Source of the DNA: Streptomyces sp. SUK 48
GTDB lineage: Bacteria > Actinomycetota > Actinomycetes > Streptomycetales > Streptomycetaceae
Length of the DNA stretch: 64,000 nucleotides
Assembly: GCF_009650765.1 (NCBI RefSeq)
Contig: NZ_CP045740.1
Span: forward strand, 1,550,001-1,614,000
Reading direction: 5' to 3'
The notes under the pieces are model-generated. The model saw only the letters and a list, made by a program, of their open reading frames with translations. It ran no database searches and was not told the DNA's origin. Made by a program: the position numbers and the translations under genes. Positions 20,729 through 28,534 of this stretch are shown one piece after another (within the stretch, counting starts at the first letter, position 1; every line of letters starts with the position of its first letter).

Positions 20729-21730
20729 TCAGGCCGAGTAGACGCCGGGGAGTTTCGGGTAGGCGCTGGTCTGCCAGACCGACTCGACGCCGGTGACGAA
20801 ACGCGTGAGCCGTTCCAGGCCGATACCGAATCCGGCGCTGGCCGGAATACCGGCGCGTGCCATGTCGAGATACCAGCCGTACTTGGCGGGATTCTCGCCG
20901 GTCTCCCGCATACGGGTCACGATCCGCTGGTATTCGTGTTCGCGTTCGCTGCCGCTGGCTATCTCGCCGTACCCCTCGGGCAGCAGCAGGTCGAAGTTGC
21001 GCAACACGCCCGGGTTCTCCCGGCTTTCGCGGTCGTAGAAGCCGCGGGAGCCCTTGGGGTAGTCGGTGACGAAGAAGGGGCGTGTCGTCTCGCGCGACAG
21101 CCGCGCCTCGTCGGACCAGGCGATCTCGGCGTGCGGGTCGCCGTTCACCCGGGCCACGGCGTCGGCGTGCGACATCACGTCGAACGGGCCGGCCAGCACG
21201 TCCTGGAACCGGCTCGTGTCCCGGCCGAGCCGCGCCAGTTCCTTCCCCATGGTGGCGGCGACCTCGCGGACCGCGGTGACCACGATCCCCTGGGCGACTC
21301 CCATGATCTCCTCGCGGCCGTAGCCGGCGGCTTCCACGTCGATCTGGTGGAACTCGGCCAGATGACGGCCGGTGTCGGCGGTCTCCGGGGGCTCCAGGCG
21401 GACGTTGGGCGCGATGCAGAAGATCTTGTCGAAGGCGTGCAGCGACGCCTGCTTGTAGAGGATCGCGCTCGTCATCAGCTTGTAGCGGCGGCCGTAGTAG
21501 TCGATGTCGACCTGCTTGGCTCCGCGCACTCCGGGGTCGGTGACGGGACCGATGATCGGGGCGCACAGTTCCACGAAACCGGCCTCGTCGAGATGCCTGC
21601 GTATCGCCATCAGCATGCGGTGCTGAATGCGCAGGACGTCACGGGTGACCGGGTCGGAGAGATGCTCCTGCGGGGATTCCGGCGGGCGTTGCCGGTGAAG
21701 TGCCGCCGTTTCCTTCAGGCCCGTTGTCAT
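20729..21730 (-). CDS. Class II aminoacyl-tRNA synthetase-like protein, asparagine synthetase A (AS-AR) type
   Basis: A 333-residue protein consisting only of the catalytic core of the aspartyl/asparaginyl-tRNA synthetase family. Motif 2 is recognisable as NVRLEPPE followed by RHLAEFHQIDVE, and motif 3 as GFGIGLERL. The N-terminal anticodon-binding OB domain is absent, so it should not charge tRNA in the usual way. Archaeal proteins of this architecture make asparagine from aspartate, ATP and ammonia. Lying first in an operon with glutamate mutase, it is a good candidate for amidating 3-methylaspartate to 3-methylasparagine, or for activating it. The family is seen in the sequence; the substrate is inference. 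Confidence 0.8.
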   Translation of the reverse strand: MTTGLKETAALHRQRPPESPQEHLSDPVTRDVLRIQHRMLMAIRRHLDEAGFVELCAPIIGPVTDPGVRGAKQVDIDYYGRRYKLMTSAILYKQASLHAFDKIFCIAPNVRLEPPETADTGRHLAEFHQIDVEAAGYGREEIMGVAQGIVVTAVREVAATMGKELARLGRDTSRFQDVLAGPFDVMSHADAVARVNGDPHAEIAWSDEARLSRETTRPFFVTDYPKGSRGFYDRESRENPGVLRNFDLLLPEGYGEIASGSEREHEYQRIVTRMRETGENPAKYGWYLDMARAGIPASAGFGIGLERLTRFVTGVESVWQTSAYPKLPGVYSA

Positions 21731-22328
21731 GCGAGGTCTCGATTCTCTGAAAAGGGCATGACGACCGGGCCGATCGAGCTCGGTCGACAGCGGCTCTGGA
21801 TGATTTCAGGGTGAGATTAGTACGCGTTTTTTCGGACAATCGGCAGTTGTATACGGCAGATTCGCGGAACTTCGCGCGGTCGCGTGCATACCGCCCGGCG
21901 CGATGACGAGGCGCGACGAATTGCCGTAGCGGCTCTGAGCGCAGGTCACGCGGTCTGGGGGCGTGCGCGCCGGTCGGTCTTCGATCAGGGTGACGATTGC
22001 GCCGTCTTCGAGCCGTCGCCGCCGCCGTGGCCGGAAATGGCGCCCGGCCCGAGGCCGGCGGACGGCCGGCCTCATGTCACCGGTCGACCGCGGGAGGACG
22101 GGCGGTCGGGCGAACGGTGGGGCGGACGGTGGGGCGGGAACACCCGGCCGGCGTGAGCCTCGGGGGCGTCGGGCCGTGAGCCTCGCGGGGTCGACTCCTG
22201 CCGGTGATCTGCCGCGCAGGCACACCGGACGTCACGGGCCTGGGAAGCCCCCGCCAGGTGGCCGGGCGGGGCCTCTCGTTCCGCCGCGGCGTCTCGAAGG
22301 AGCCAGGCCGTGATCGTGTGACGGGCCC
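21731..22328. other. Upstream region of the NRPS operon, no gene seen
   Basis: About 600 bases without a convincing gene. The part next to the operon start (21800-21860) is much more AT-rich than the surroundings, with a run of six T, and is the likely promoter for the minus-strand operon. The rest is GC-rich without recognisable structure; the open frames present have no codon pattern or ribosome sites. Confidence 0.5.
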
Positions 22329-22330
22329 TA

Positions 22331-22490
22331 GGGTCTTTCGTTCGGATCAGGCCGGATCAGGGAGCGGGGTCCGGTGCCGTGCGTCGCAAGGCGGAGGAGG
22401 GCGACATGGCGGAGCCATGGCAACCGACGACAACGCCGCGAGGCGCGGTGCCAGGGCCCGCGAGCCCGGCATGATCCAAACGAGAGGCCC
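22331..22490. mobile_element. 160-bp MITE-like element with 25-bp inverted repeats and TA duplication
   Basis: The ends are imperfect inverted repeats. The left end reads GGGTCTTTCGTTCGGATCAG and the complement of the right end reads GGGCCTCTCGTTTGGATCAT (21 of 25 bases match over the full repeat). Both ends are flanked by TA within a CTAG context, as expected for IS5-group targets. An internal perfect hairpin CATGGC-GGA-GCCATG lies near 22405-22420. It is too short to code for a transposase, so mobility would depend on a transposase elsewhere. Confidence 0.75.
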
Positions 22491-22933
22491 TAGTCGACGA
22501 GCTGGCGTTCCAGGAACGCCACGCCCTGGTCGACGGCCAGGAGTCGCCAGGACTGCTTGGCCATGTCGTTGAGGGCGACCGCCCAGGTGCCGTCACCGGC
22601 GTCGGGAGACAGGGTGGCGAGCAGGATGGTCGCGTACTCGTACCCGGTGCGCGAGGCGACGGCGGCCCATTCGGCGGCGCCGGCGCGTTCCGACGGGACG
22701 GCGCGGGCGGCCTTCGCGAAGGTGTCGCGGCTCTCCTCGTCCAGTCGCAGGGCGTCCGCCAGCAGGCGCACGGTCTCCTGCCGCGGCCGTTCCACCCGCC
22801 CGTGTTCGAGGTCGCGGATGGCGCGGACGCTCAGTGCCGAGAAGTCGGCGAGCTGCTGCTGGGTGTAGCCCTCCCGGACCCGGTAGAACTGCACCAGGGA
22901 GCCGAAGGGGCTGGTTCTGGTCAGCGTGGTCAC
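22490..22933 (-). CDS. XRE-type helix-turn-helix regulator
   Basis: A 147-residue protein. Residues 10-70 form a lambda-repressor-like HTH: the VREGYTQQQLADFSALSVRA segment is followed by IRDLEHGRVERPRQETV. The C-terminal half has no family I recognise. The GTG start is supported by a GGGGGA site seven bases upstream; longer versions are possible but unsupported. The TAG stop coincides with the insertion site of the MITE: its T and A are the target duplication. It follows a 63-residue secreted or membrane protein gene by 38 bases, probably as one operon. Confidence 0.75.
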   Translation of the reverse strand: MTTLTRTSPFGSLVQFYRVREGYTQQQLADFSALSVRAIRDLEHGRVERPRQETVRLLADALRLDEESRDTFAKAARAVPSERAGAAEWAAVASRTGYEYATILLATLSPDAGDGTWAVALNDMAKQSWRLLAVDQGVAFLERQLVD

Positions 22934-22971
22934 GGTCCTGTCCCCCGTCTCTGCGTCGTGGATACGAGTCG

Positions 22972-23163
22972 TCACTGCCAGCCGGTGGTCCCCTTGCCCG
23001 TCCCCGTCGTCGGATCCGCGGTGGGGACGGTGGTTCCCCCGTCGGCCACGACCCGGGTGCCGGCCGCGGCGCAGGGCGCGGAGTGGGTGGCCACCGCGGC
23101 GACACCGACGGTGGAGAGGGCGACCAGCACGAGCGCGGCGACGGCATTGGGAACAGCGGACAC
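22972..23163 (-). CDS. Small secreted or membrane-anchored protein
   Basis: 63 residues. A hydrophobic N-terminal segment of about 20 residues (from AVAALVLVALSTVG) is either a signal peptide or a membrane anchor, and a short Thr/Gly-rich tail follows. The GTG start has a perfect AGGAGG seven bases upstream, which decides the start and makes the gene credible despite its size. It is the first gene of a pair with the HTH regulator. Function unknown. Confidence 0.6.
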   Translation of the reverse strand: MSAVPNAVAALVLVALSTVGVAAVATHSAPCAAAGTRVVADGGTTVPTADPTTGTGKGTTGWQ

Positions 23164-23316
23164 GAAACGGCCTCCTGAGAGAAGGTGCGGCTGATGTCTC
23201 GACGATGGGTTCGAGCCGGGAGCTGCGCTGCGCTCCCGCGGTCTCCGGCGACACGTCCCGGCCAGGGGCTGGGCGTCCGCCGGTGCCATCACTCTCACCC
23301 CGGCGCCGTGCATATG

Positions 23317-23676
23317 TCAGCTCTCGGCCGTGTCCTCATTAGGCAGTCGCATAGTCCGTCCATCGCCACCTGGGCGTTCCAGGGTACGGTCGAAGTACGC
23401 CGCGATGATCGCCGCCGAACAGCTGGTGATCCGGCTCCCGCTCAGGGTGGGCAGCCGCGCGACGGTGCGCCGCGCGACCACGAGCGCGACCTGCTCCGCG
23501 ATCAGGAGCGATTCGGCCACGACGTACAGCCCGAGGGTCAGCGCCTCGTCGCCCGGGTGGACACTCACGTGCTCGACGCTCTCCGCGGGCGTCGCCTCCG
23601 CGATGAACTGTGCGGCCAGGTCTTCCGGTACCTGGAAGTCACGGGGCGTGTGCAGTCGCACATGAATGAGATACAT
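23317..23676 (-). CDS. Hypothetical protein, 119 residues
   Basis: Starts at an ATG preceded by GAAGG. The sequence (MYLIHVRLHTPRDF near the start, then SVHPGDEALTLGLYVVAES) looks like a small soluble alpha/beta protein without signal peptide or membrane segment. It is transcribed divergently from the TrmB/LuxR regulator and shares its 185-base upstream region, so the regulator may control it. No family recognised. Confidence 0.6.
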   Translation of the reverse strand: MYLIHVRLHTPRDFQVPEDLAAQFIAEATPAESVEHVSVHPGDEALTLGLYVVAESLLIAEQVALVVARRTVARLPTLSGSRITSCSAAIIAAYFDRTLERPGGDGRTMRLPNEDTAES

Positions 23677-23861
23677 CCTTAGACCTTCGGGAAGCAATCC
23701 ATGGTCAGCAAGCAAGAACATTGGACGTTTCCTGCCAGGTCCTAAAAGGGCCACTCACCAGGTCGATGAAGCGGTCAAGGTTCTCCCGCGAACTGGTAAC
23801 GTCCGGAATCGCATGCTTGGATGGCCTGCATTGTCGGACAGTCACTGGCCCGGGGGAGAGC

Positions 23862-24863
23862 ATGCTCTTGGCTGCGCTCGGTCTTGACCGTACCTGCGAA
23901 TCCGTCTATCGCGCACTGCTGGCCCGCCCACGGCTGGGCCTGGGTGATTTACGGTCGGATCTCGGCCTTTCGGATACAGATCTGCGCAGAGCACTCGACG
24001 ATCTCAGCGAACTGGCATTGATCCGGACATCGTCGGATTCTCCCAATTCGTTCCGTGCCGTCGATCCGGAGATCGGCGTCCAGGCGCTCATCGCCCGCCA
24101 GCAGGAACGTCTCGCCATGGAGCAGCAGCGCATCGCGCAACTCCGCCTCGCGGCCGCCCAGCTGACGGCGGAGTTCTCGCTGGCCCGGCCCCGGCACATC
24201 ACCGAGGACGTCGAACGGCTCGACAGCATAGAGGAGATACGCGACCGGATCAGCATCCTGGTCAGGGACGTCACGTCCGATGTCATGACGCTGGCGCCCG
24301 ACGGCGCCCAGACCGCGGAGAACATGGACGCGGCCCATCCGCAGGACCTGGATCTGCTCAAACGCGGGGTGCGGATGCGGACCGTCTATCTCGACAGCGT
24401 GCGCAACAGCCCCGCGACCACGACGTACGCGAACTGGCTGACCGATCTCGGCGGCGAGGTGCGCACCGCCCCGTCGCTGCCCATCCGGCTCATGATCCTG
24501 GACCATCGCACGGCCATCGTGCCGACGGACGAGGAGGACAGCGGGGCCGGCGCACTGGTGGTGACGGCGAGCGGCACCATCGCCGCGCTGTGCGCCCTCT
24601 TCGACACGATCTGGGAGAACGCCGTGCCCCTCGGCACGGCGACCCGCGACCGCGACGAGCGCGGTCTGACGCCCCAGGAGGCGGAGGCGCTACGGCTGCT
24701 GAGCCGTGGGCTGACCGACCAAGTGGTCGCCAAACGCCTCGGGGTCTCCCCGCGTACGGCCCGTCGCATCGCGGCCGACCTCATGGAATTCCTGGGCGCC
24801 CGCAGCCGCTTCCAGGCAGGGTGCCGCGCCGTGGCGAGGGGCTGGCTGACGGGCGACGAATGA
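23862..24863 (+). CDS. TrmB/LuxR-type transcriptional regulator with a TTA codon
   Basis: 333 residues. The N terminus (residues 1-60) resembles a TrmB-like winged helix, the middle a sensor region with a phospholipase-D-like fold as in related Streptomyces proteins (inference). The C terminus carries a LuxR HTH from LTPQEAEALRLLSRGLTD to SPRTARRIAADLM. GGGGGAG precedes the ATG. Codon 30 is TTA (23949-23951), so translation should depend on the bldA leucyl-tRNA and hence on developmental stage. It is the nearest pathway-like regulator to the NRPS operon, about 2.1 kb upstream of it on the other strand, and is a plausible activator of it. Confidence 0.85.
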   Translation: MLLAALGLDRTCESVYRALLARPRLGLGDLRSDLGLSDTDLRRALDDLSELALIRTSSDSPNSFRAVDPEIGVQALIARQQERLAMEQQRIAQLRLAAAQLTAEFSLARPRHITEDVERLDSIEEIRDRISILVRDVTSDVMTLAPDGAQTAENMDAAHPQDLDLLKRGVRMRTVYLDSVRNSPATTTYANWLTDLGGEVRTAPSLPIRLMILDHRTAIVPTDEEDSGAGALVVTASGTIAALCALFDTIWENAVPLGTATRDRDERGLTPQEAEALRLLSRGLTDQVVAKRLGVSPRTARRIAADLMEFLGARSRFQAGCRAVARGWLTGDE

Positions 24864-25135
24864 GGGGGCACGCACATGTCCCCTGATGGAGGAGGGGCCC
24901 CGGACGAGAAAGGTTTCGGCCATTCCCCACCCGCAGGCTCACGCCGAACGACACGGGCCGGCGGACTTCCGGTCAACCGCCGCCGCAACTGCCGCCCGCC
25001 GGACGGCCCGGAGCCTAGCCTGAGCCAAGCGTGAGCGGCTGCGAATCCGACACGGCCGCGTGTTCGATCCGGATGGTCTTCGCACCGACGAAGAACTCCG
25101 GCCACGGACCACGCGTCCACAGCGAAGGAGTCGTC

Positions 25136-25369
25136 ATGAGGAATTCGTCCCGGACTGCGGCGGCGACCGGCGCCGCGGCCCTTCTCGCCGTCGGCCTCCT
25201 GGTCGCCGGCTCGGCCACGGCCACCGCCGCGCCCGCCAAGGCCGACCGCATCACCTCGGTGGAACAGCTGAGGGCGAGCATCCAGCAGGCCGCGGCGGCG
25301 GAGCGGGAGGCCGGTGGCGGCGCCCTGGGCGACGGCACCGTCGGCCGGGCCGCCGCGGCCCCCTGCTGA
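25136..25369 (+). CDS. Small secreted peptide ending in Ala/Cys
   Basis: 77 residues with a clear signal peptide (basic RNSSRTA, hydrophobic core about residues 11-26, then ATATAAPA cleavage region). The mature part ends in RAAAAPC. GAAGGAG lies before the ATG. It is followed 18 bases later by a Cys-rich protein gene, probably in the same operon. It could be a precursor-like exported peptide. No family recognised. Confidence 0.65.
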   Translation: MRNSSRTAAATGAAALLAVGLLVAGSATATAAPAKADRITSVEQLRASIQQAAAAEREAGGGALGDGTVGRAAAAPC

Positions 25370-25387
25370 TACCAGGAGGCCGAGGCC

Positions 25388-25852
25388 GTGGACGAGGACG
25401 AGTCCCCGACGAGCTGGTGTCCGAGCGGTGACGCACACGCGCCCGAGGCGGTCGTCCTGGGCGTGCGGTCCGGGCAGGACGGCCGGGTGGTCTATCTGGC
25501 CGACCCGGTCCCGGCGCAGCAGGTGCTGGGCGACGTGCCCGAAGGAATCGCACCGGGGCGGATCATGCGGTTCGCCTCGCACTGCGTCACCGGCTGCGTC
25601 AACCGCCGGGGCGACGACTGCACCCTGATCGAGCGGGTGCTCGCGACGCCACGCGTGGCCGGAACCGCGGTCCCGCGCTGCCATCTGCGGGCGCGGTGCC
25701 AATGGTGGACACAGAGCGGCGTCGACGCCTGCCGGCGCTGTCCGGCCGTCTCGACCCGCCACCACGCCGACGACGAGCTGTCCGAACTGATCGCGGACCC
25801 CACGACGACCCGCGAACAACTGGACGCCTGGATCGCCGCCGAATCCGGCTGA
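25388..25852 (+). CDS. Cysteine-rich hypothetical protein
   Basis: 154 residues starting at GTG with AGGAGG eight bases upstream. It has eight Cys in SHCVTGC, DDC, RCHLRARC, DACRRC and one near the N terminus. The spacing (CxxxC, Cx5C, CxxC) could hold zinc or an iron-sulfur cluster. The tail is acidic, with ADPTTTREQLDAWIA. No signal peptide, so it should be cytosolic. It is paired with the secreted peptide gene just upstream. Function unknown. Confidence 0.65.
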   Translation: MDEDESPTSWCPSGDAHAPEAVVLGVRSGQDGRVVYLADPVPAQQVLGDVPEGIAPGRIMRFASHCVTGCVNRRGDDCTLIERVLATPRVAGTAVPRCHLRARCQWWTQSGVDACRRCPAVSTRHHADDELSELIADPTTTREQLDAWIAAESG

Positions 25853-25941
25853 CCCGGCTGACCCGGCCGACCCGGCCGGGAATACAGAACGAGGACCGCG
25901 ACCGTAAGGCCGAGATCCTCGTCACCGTATCGTCAACGGTT

Positions 25942-25960
25942 GTGTCCGAGGGGGGACTTG
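25942..25960 (+). repeat. Left att-like copy of the tRNA-Leu 3' end
   Basis: GTGTCCGAGGGGGGACTTG, 19 bases identical to 31712-31730, which is the 3' end of the tRNA-Leu gene. The remainder of the tRNA is not repeated here. This is the pattern left by site-specific integration into a tRNA gene. Confidence 0.8.
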
Positions 25961-26083
25961 CAACTCTCCACTCGGGCACCAGCTCACAACCAATCTGACC
26001 TGGGAACACGCCCGTCGACAGGCTTGATTTCGGCGGGCGTTTCTCCTGTTCTTTCCGGGTGTTTCAGGCCCCCTCGGGCCCCT

Positions 26084-26112
26084 GTTGGTCATGCGTTGGT
26101 CACCTGACCAAC
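26084..26112. promoter_or_regulatory. Operator-like palindrome upstream of the island operon
   Basis: Perfect inverted repeat GTTGGTCA-CC-TGACCAAC at 26095-26112, with a third half-site GTTGGTCA at 26084-26091. It is 174 bases before the first island gene. Another GTTGGTCA occurs at 31644-31651. It is a probable binding site for an island regulator, possibly GntR-like by appearance. Confidence 0.55.
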
Positions 26113-26285
26113 CCTCCTCCGAGGCGTCCGTCCCTGGTCAGGCTTCCGCACGGAGCCACACGGGGTGTTCGGGACCTGTTTATGCAAGGACACGCATAGT
26201 CACGTTCCCGCATGGACGCGTGGCGCCGCCCCTCTACTGTCATTCGACGGGTGGCCTAAACGGGGCCAGGGCAAGGGGGTTTGGC

Positions 26286-26495
26286 ATGTCCGAACATTCG
26301 GCACTCACCCGGCTCACGGGCAACGGCAACGGCGAGTGCGGAGAGAAGGACTGCCCGAACCTGTACCGCACGGCGACCGGATCGTTCGTGGTGCAGGGCG
26401 ACGTGTCCGATGCCTTCACCCCGCCCGCCGGGGAAGGGCTCGTGGAAATCCCGGAGGCGGTTCTCAGGGAGGCAATTCGTGCACTTGGATGGTGA
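26286..26495 (+). CDS. Small hypothetical island protein
   Basis: 69 residues. AAGGGGG lies six bases before the ATG. It contains ECGEKDCPNLYRTATGSF, a CxxxxxC pattern, and ends with VEIPEAVLREAIRALGW. It overlaps the DUF6879 gene by 17 bases, so the two are probably co-translated. The length and position next to DUF6879 are typical of short partner proteins of actinobacterial HTH pairs. Function unknown. Confidence 0.6.
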   Translation: MSEHSALTRLTGNGNGECGEKDCPNLYRTATGSFVVQGDVSDAFTPPAGEGLVEIPEAVLREAIRALGW

Positions 26496-26991
26496 CGCAT
26501 GGAACGACTGCTTCGATTCCATGAAGCGTGAGGCGTGGCGACTGGAGACGCTGCCCGTCTACACCATGCCCCAGGAAGCGGAGAAGCTAAAGCGCTTCCT
26601 AGCAGGTGAGAATTCCCCGGACGATTACACGTCCGGCTGGATGGACGAGGTCCGGCAATGGGCCTCGGAAGGGAAGAGCGTCGGCAGGGTGCACATCGTG
26701 ACCCGCCCACTCTCGGATTATCTTCGGTTCGAGTTCGAGTATTACTACCGGCACCACGTGAAGGCGGGCGAGGATATCCGCATTCTCGATCTCACCGAGC
26801 GGGAGAACCCGGGGATTCCCGATCAGGATTTCTGGATGTTCGATGAGTCCAAGGTGGTCCTGCTCAACTACCGGGCTGACGGGACGCAGATGAACCGGGA
26901 ACTAAGCGAGGGTGATCCGGAGCCGTATCGGCAGTGGAAACGTATCGCCGTGGCCGAGTCGATTCCATTCCTGGAGTACGTGAGCGGGTGA
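26479..26991 (+). CDS. DUF6879-like protein
   Basis: 170 residues from a GTG with GGGAGG upstream. It has the family features WLETLPVY-type start (here WRLETLPVYTMPQEAEKLKR), VGRVHIVTRPLSDYLRFE, and the FWMFDE segment in the second half. These proteins are usually paired with Scr1-type HTH regulators, as here, where the next gene overlaps by 4 bases. A toxin/antitoxin or phage-defence role has been suggested for such pairs but is not shown by this sequence. Confidence 0.75.
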   Translation: MHLDGDAWNDCFDSMKREAWRLETLPVYTMPQEAEKLKRFLAGENSPDDYTSGWMDEVRQWASEGKSVGRVHIVTRPLSDYLRFEFEYYYRHHVKAGEDIRILDLTERENPGIPDQDFWMFDESKVVLLNYRADGTQMNRELSEGDPEPYRQWKRIAVAESIPFLEYVSG

Positions 26992-27821
26992 CGTTCGACC
27001 CTGAACAGTTGGGGCAGCCGAAGCAAGAATTGGCCGCCCTGCTGAAAGAACTACGCAAGCGAGCCGGCCTCACTGGAGACCGGCTCGCTCGGCGTTGCAA
27101 CATGTCCCAATCGAAGATCAGCCGGATCGAGAACGGGAAAGCACGACCGAGCCTGCTCGACCTGGAGGGAATCCTCCGGGCTGTCGTTGCTCCGCCCGAG
27201 GTCATCGAGGATGTCATTGCCCTCGCGAGGCTGGCCAATACCGAGTGGCAAGACCTGCGCTCGCTGCGCCGGAGAGGGCTGGAAAAGAAACAGACCGAAC
27301 TTGCCGCGCTTGAATCCTCCTCTGCCGAGTTCCGCTTCTTCCTGCTCTCGATGATTACGGGACTCCTGTCCACCCCTGAGTACATCCGGGCCAGCCTCGC
27401 TCATTCCCCGACTGATGTCACCAGGACGATCGCGAGGAAGCTGGAGCGGCAGGAGGTTCTTTACGACACGAAGAAGCGGTTCACGTTCCTCCTCACCGAA
27501 CAGGCCGTGAGGTGGCCACTCCTGCCCCCGGCCGCGATGGCGATGCAGATTGATCGGCTGGCCTCACTGACCTACCTACCGAATGTGAAGCTCGGCGTCA
27601 TCCCAATGGCGGGATACAAGTCCACGGCTCCGATGGACACCTTCACTGTCTACGACGACACCCTGGCTACTGTGGAGAACACCACTGGTGTCGTGATCCT
27701 GAGAGATCCGCGCGACATCGAAATGCATTTGGAACTGTTCTCGACCCTGAAGGGGTACGCCCTGTTCGGGGCCGAAGCGCGAGCCTTGTTGGCGGAATGG
27801 GCTGCCGCCTGCCGTTCATGA
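26988..27821 (+). CDS. XRE regulator with DUF5753 (Scr1-like)
   Basis: 277 residues. The HTH lies at about 15-70 (LLKELRKRAGLTGDRLARRC followed by MSQSKISRIENGKARPSL). The remaining 200 residues are the DUF5753 ligand-like domain with LLSTPEYIRA and GVIPMAGYKSTAPMDTFTVYD. GTG start chosen for the GTGA overlap with the upstream stop. It probably represses or senses through its DUF6879 partner. Confidence 0.85.
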   Translation: MTFDPEQLGQPKQELAALLKELRKRAGLTGDRLARRCNMSQSKISRIENGKARPSLLDLEGILRAVVAPPEVIEDVIALARLANTEWQDLRSLRRRGLEKKQTELAALESSSAEFRFFLLSMITGLLSTPEYIRASLAHSPTDVTRTIARKLERQEVLYDTKKRFTFLLTEQAVRWPLLPPAAMAMQIDRLASLTYLPNVKLGVIPMAGYKSTAPMDTFTVYDDTLATVENTTGVVILRDPRDIEMHLELFSTLKGYALFGAEARALLAEWAAACRS

Positions 27822-27981
27822 TCTTTAGTCCATGACGGGCAAGAACTACGCAGCCTCCGCTTTCTGGGCCGATGCTTTCCCCCATGACAGCGACCGAGCG
27901 AAACGAAGAGCGGGTGCGTTACGGCGTAGGTCGGGGGTTGGAGTACCGGCGGACGTCCGGCCCTGATGGTGGTGTGCGCTC

Positions 27982-28190
27982 ATGACGGGGCGCATGACTC
28001 TGCGGGTGTCGTACGACGGCGGCCGGACGTACGGCCCGGTGCGCGTGAGGTGCAGGTGGAGCCGCGCAATGCGGTGATCCAGGGCTCGCCGACCAAGTAC
28101 CCACCGTGCGGGTGCCCTCGGTGCACGGGCCGCAGTTCGTTGCCTGCCACTGCTCCCCGCCCCGTGGGGGTGAAGCCGAAGGCGACGTGA
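27982..28190 (+). pseudogene. Small Cys-motif protein broken by a two-base insertion
   Basis: The first frame reads MTGRMTLRVSYDGGRTYGPV and the second, after about 28040, reads REVQVEPRNAVIQG then PPCGCPRCTG. Together they make a coherent 68-residue protein. The switch occurs in GTGCGCGTGAG. Removing one GC dinucleotide joins the frames. The upstream 160 bases hold only two tiny open frames (27832 and 27884 starts), one of which ends in an ATGA overlap with this start. No function known. Confidence 0.5.
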
Positions 28191-28309
28191 TGCGTCGCTT
28201 CGGCCGCTGGGTGCTGCGCCACTTTGGCCGAGACGCGGGGCCGCTCTACCTGGCAACGATCCTCGGCGGCTGTGCGCTGGTCCTCGCTGGAGCCCTGGCG
28301 ATCCGGTAA
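28190..28309 (+). CDS. 39-residue single-span membrane peptide
   Basis: The ATG overlaps the stop of the preceding frame (TGATG), and GAAGG lies upstream. After a basic stretch (RRFGRWVLRHFGR) there is one hydrophobic span of about 20 residues near the C terminus. A longer GTG-start version from 28106 is possible. It may be a small membrane component of the island. Confidence 0.45.
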   Translation: MRRFGRWVLRHFGRDAGPLYLATILGGCALVLAGALAIR

Positions 28310-28383
28310 CCGCCGCGCTCGTCGCTGTCCCCCTTACTTCCTGCCGGATTCACGGCGGAAGTTCCCAGAGGAGAGGTAGTCCA

Positions 28384-28520
28384 ATGGCGGAAGAGAACAC
28401 CGGTTCGGTGGCCCCGAGGGGGGTGACCTGCTCGTCGCGAAGCGGAAGATCGTGGCCGCGCGCACCCGCGCCGAGCAGGAATCCGACGTCAGCAGTGGCC
28501 GTTCCGACGGCAACGACTGA
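28384..28520 (+). pseudogene. 45-residue peptide gene upstream of the cupin operon, broken in a G run
   Basis: The ATG has a GAGAGG site. The first 13 codons (MAEENTGSVAPRG) continue sensibly only in the next frame (GDLLVAKRKIVAARTRAEQ, then a Ser/Asp/Gly tail ending GRSDGND). The shift is at the six-G run 28418-28423. Seven G would give exactly 46 codons. The peptide ends 14 bases before the cupin gene. The charged, Arg/Lys-rich middle and Gly/Ser/Asp tail resemble a precursor peptide. It may be intact in reality if the missing G is a sequencing error. Confidence 0.6.
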
Positions 28521-28534
28521 CGGGAGCGCCCACG

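Noticed and set aside
22204..22572. Plus-strand open frame across the MITE and the end of the HTH gene
   Set aside because: It crosses the transposon end and an antisense gene, and has no homology.
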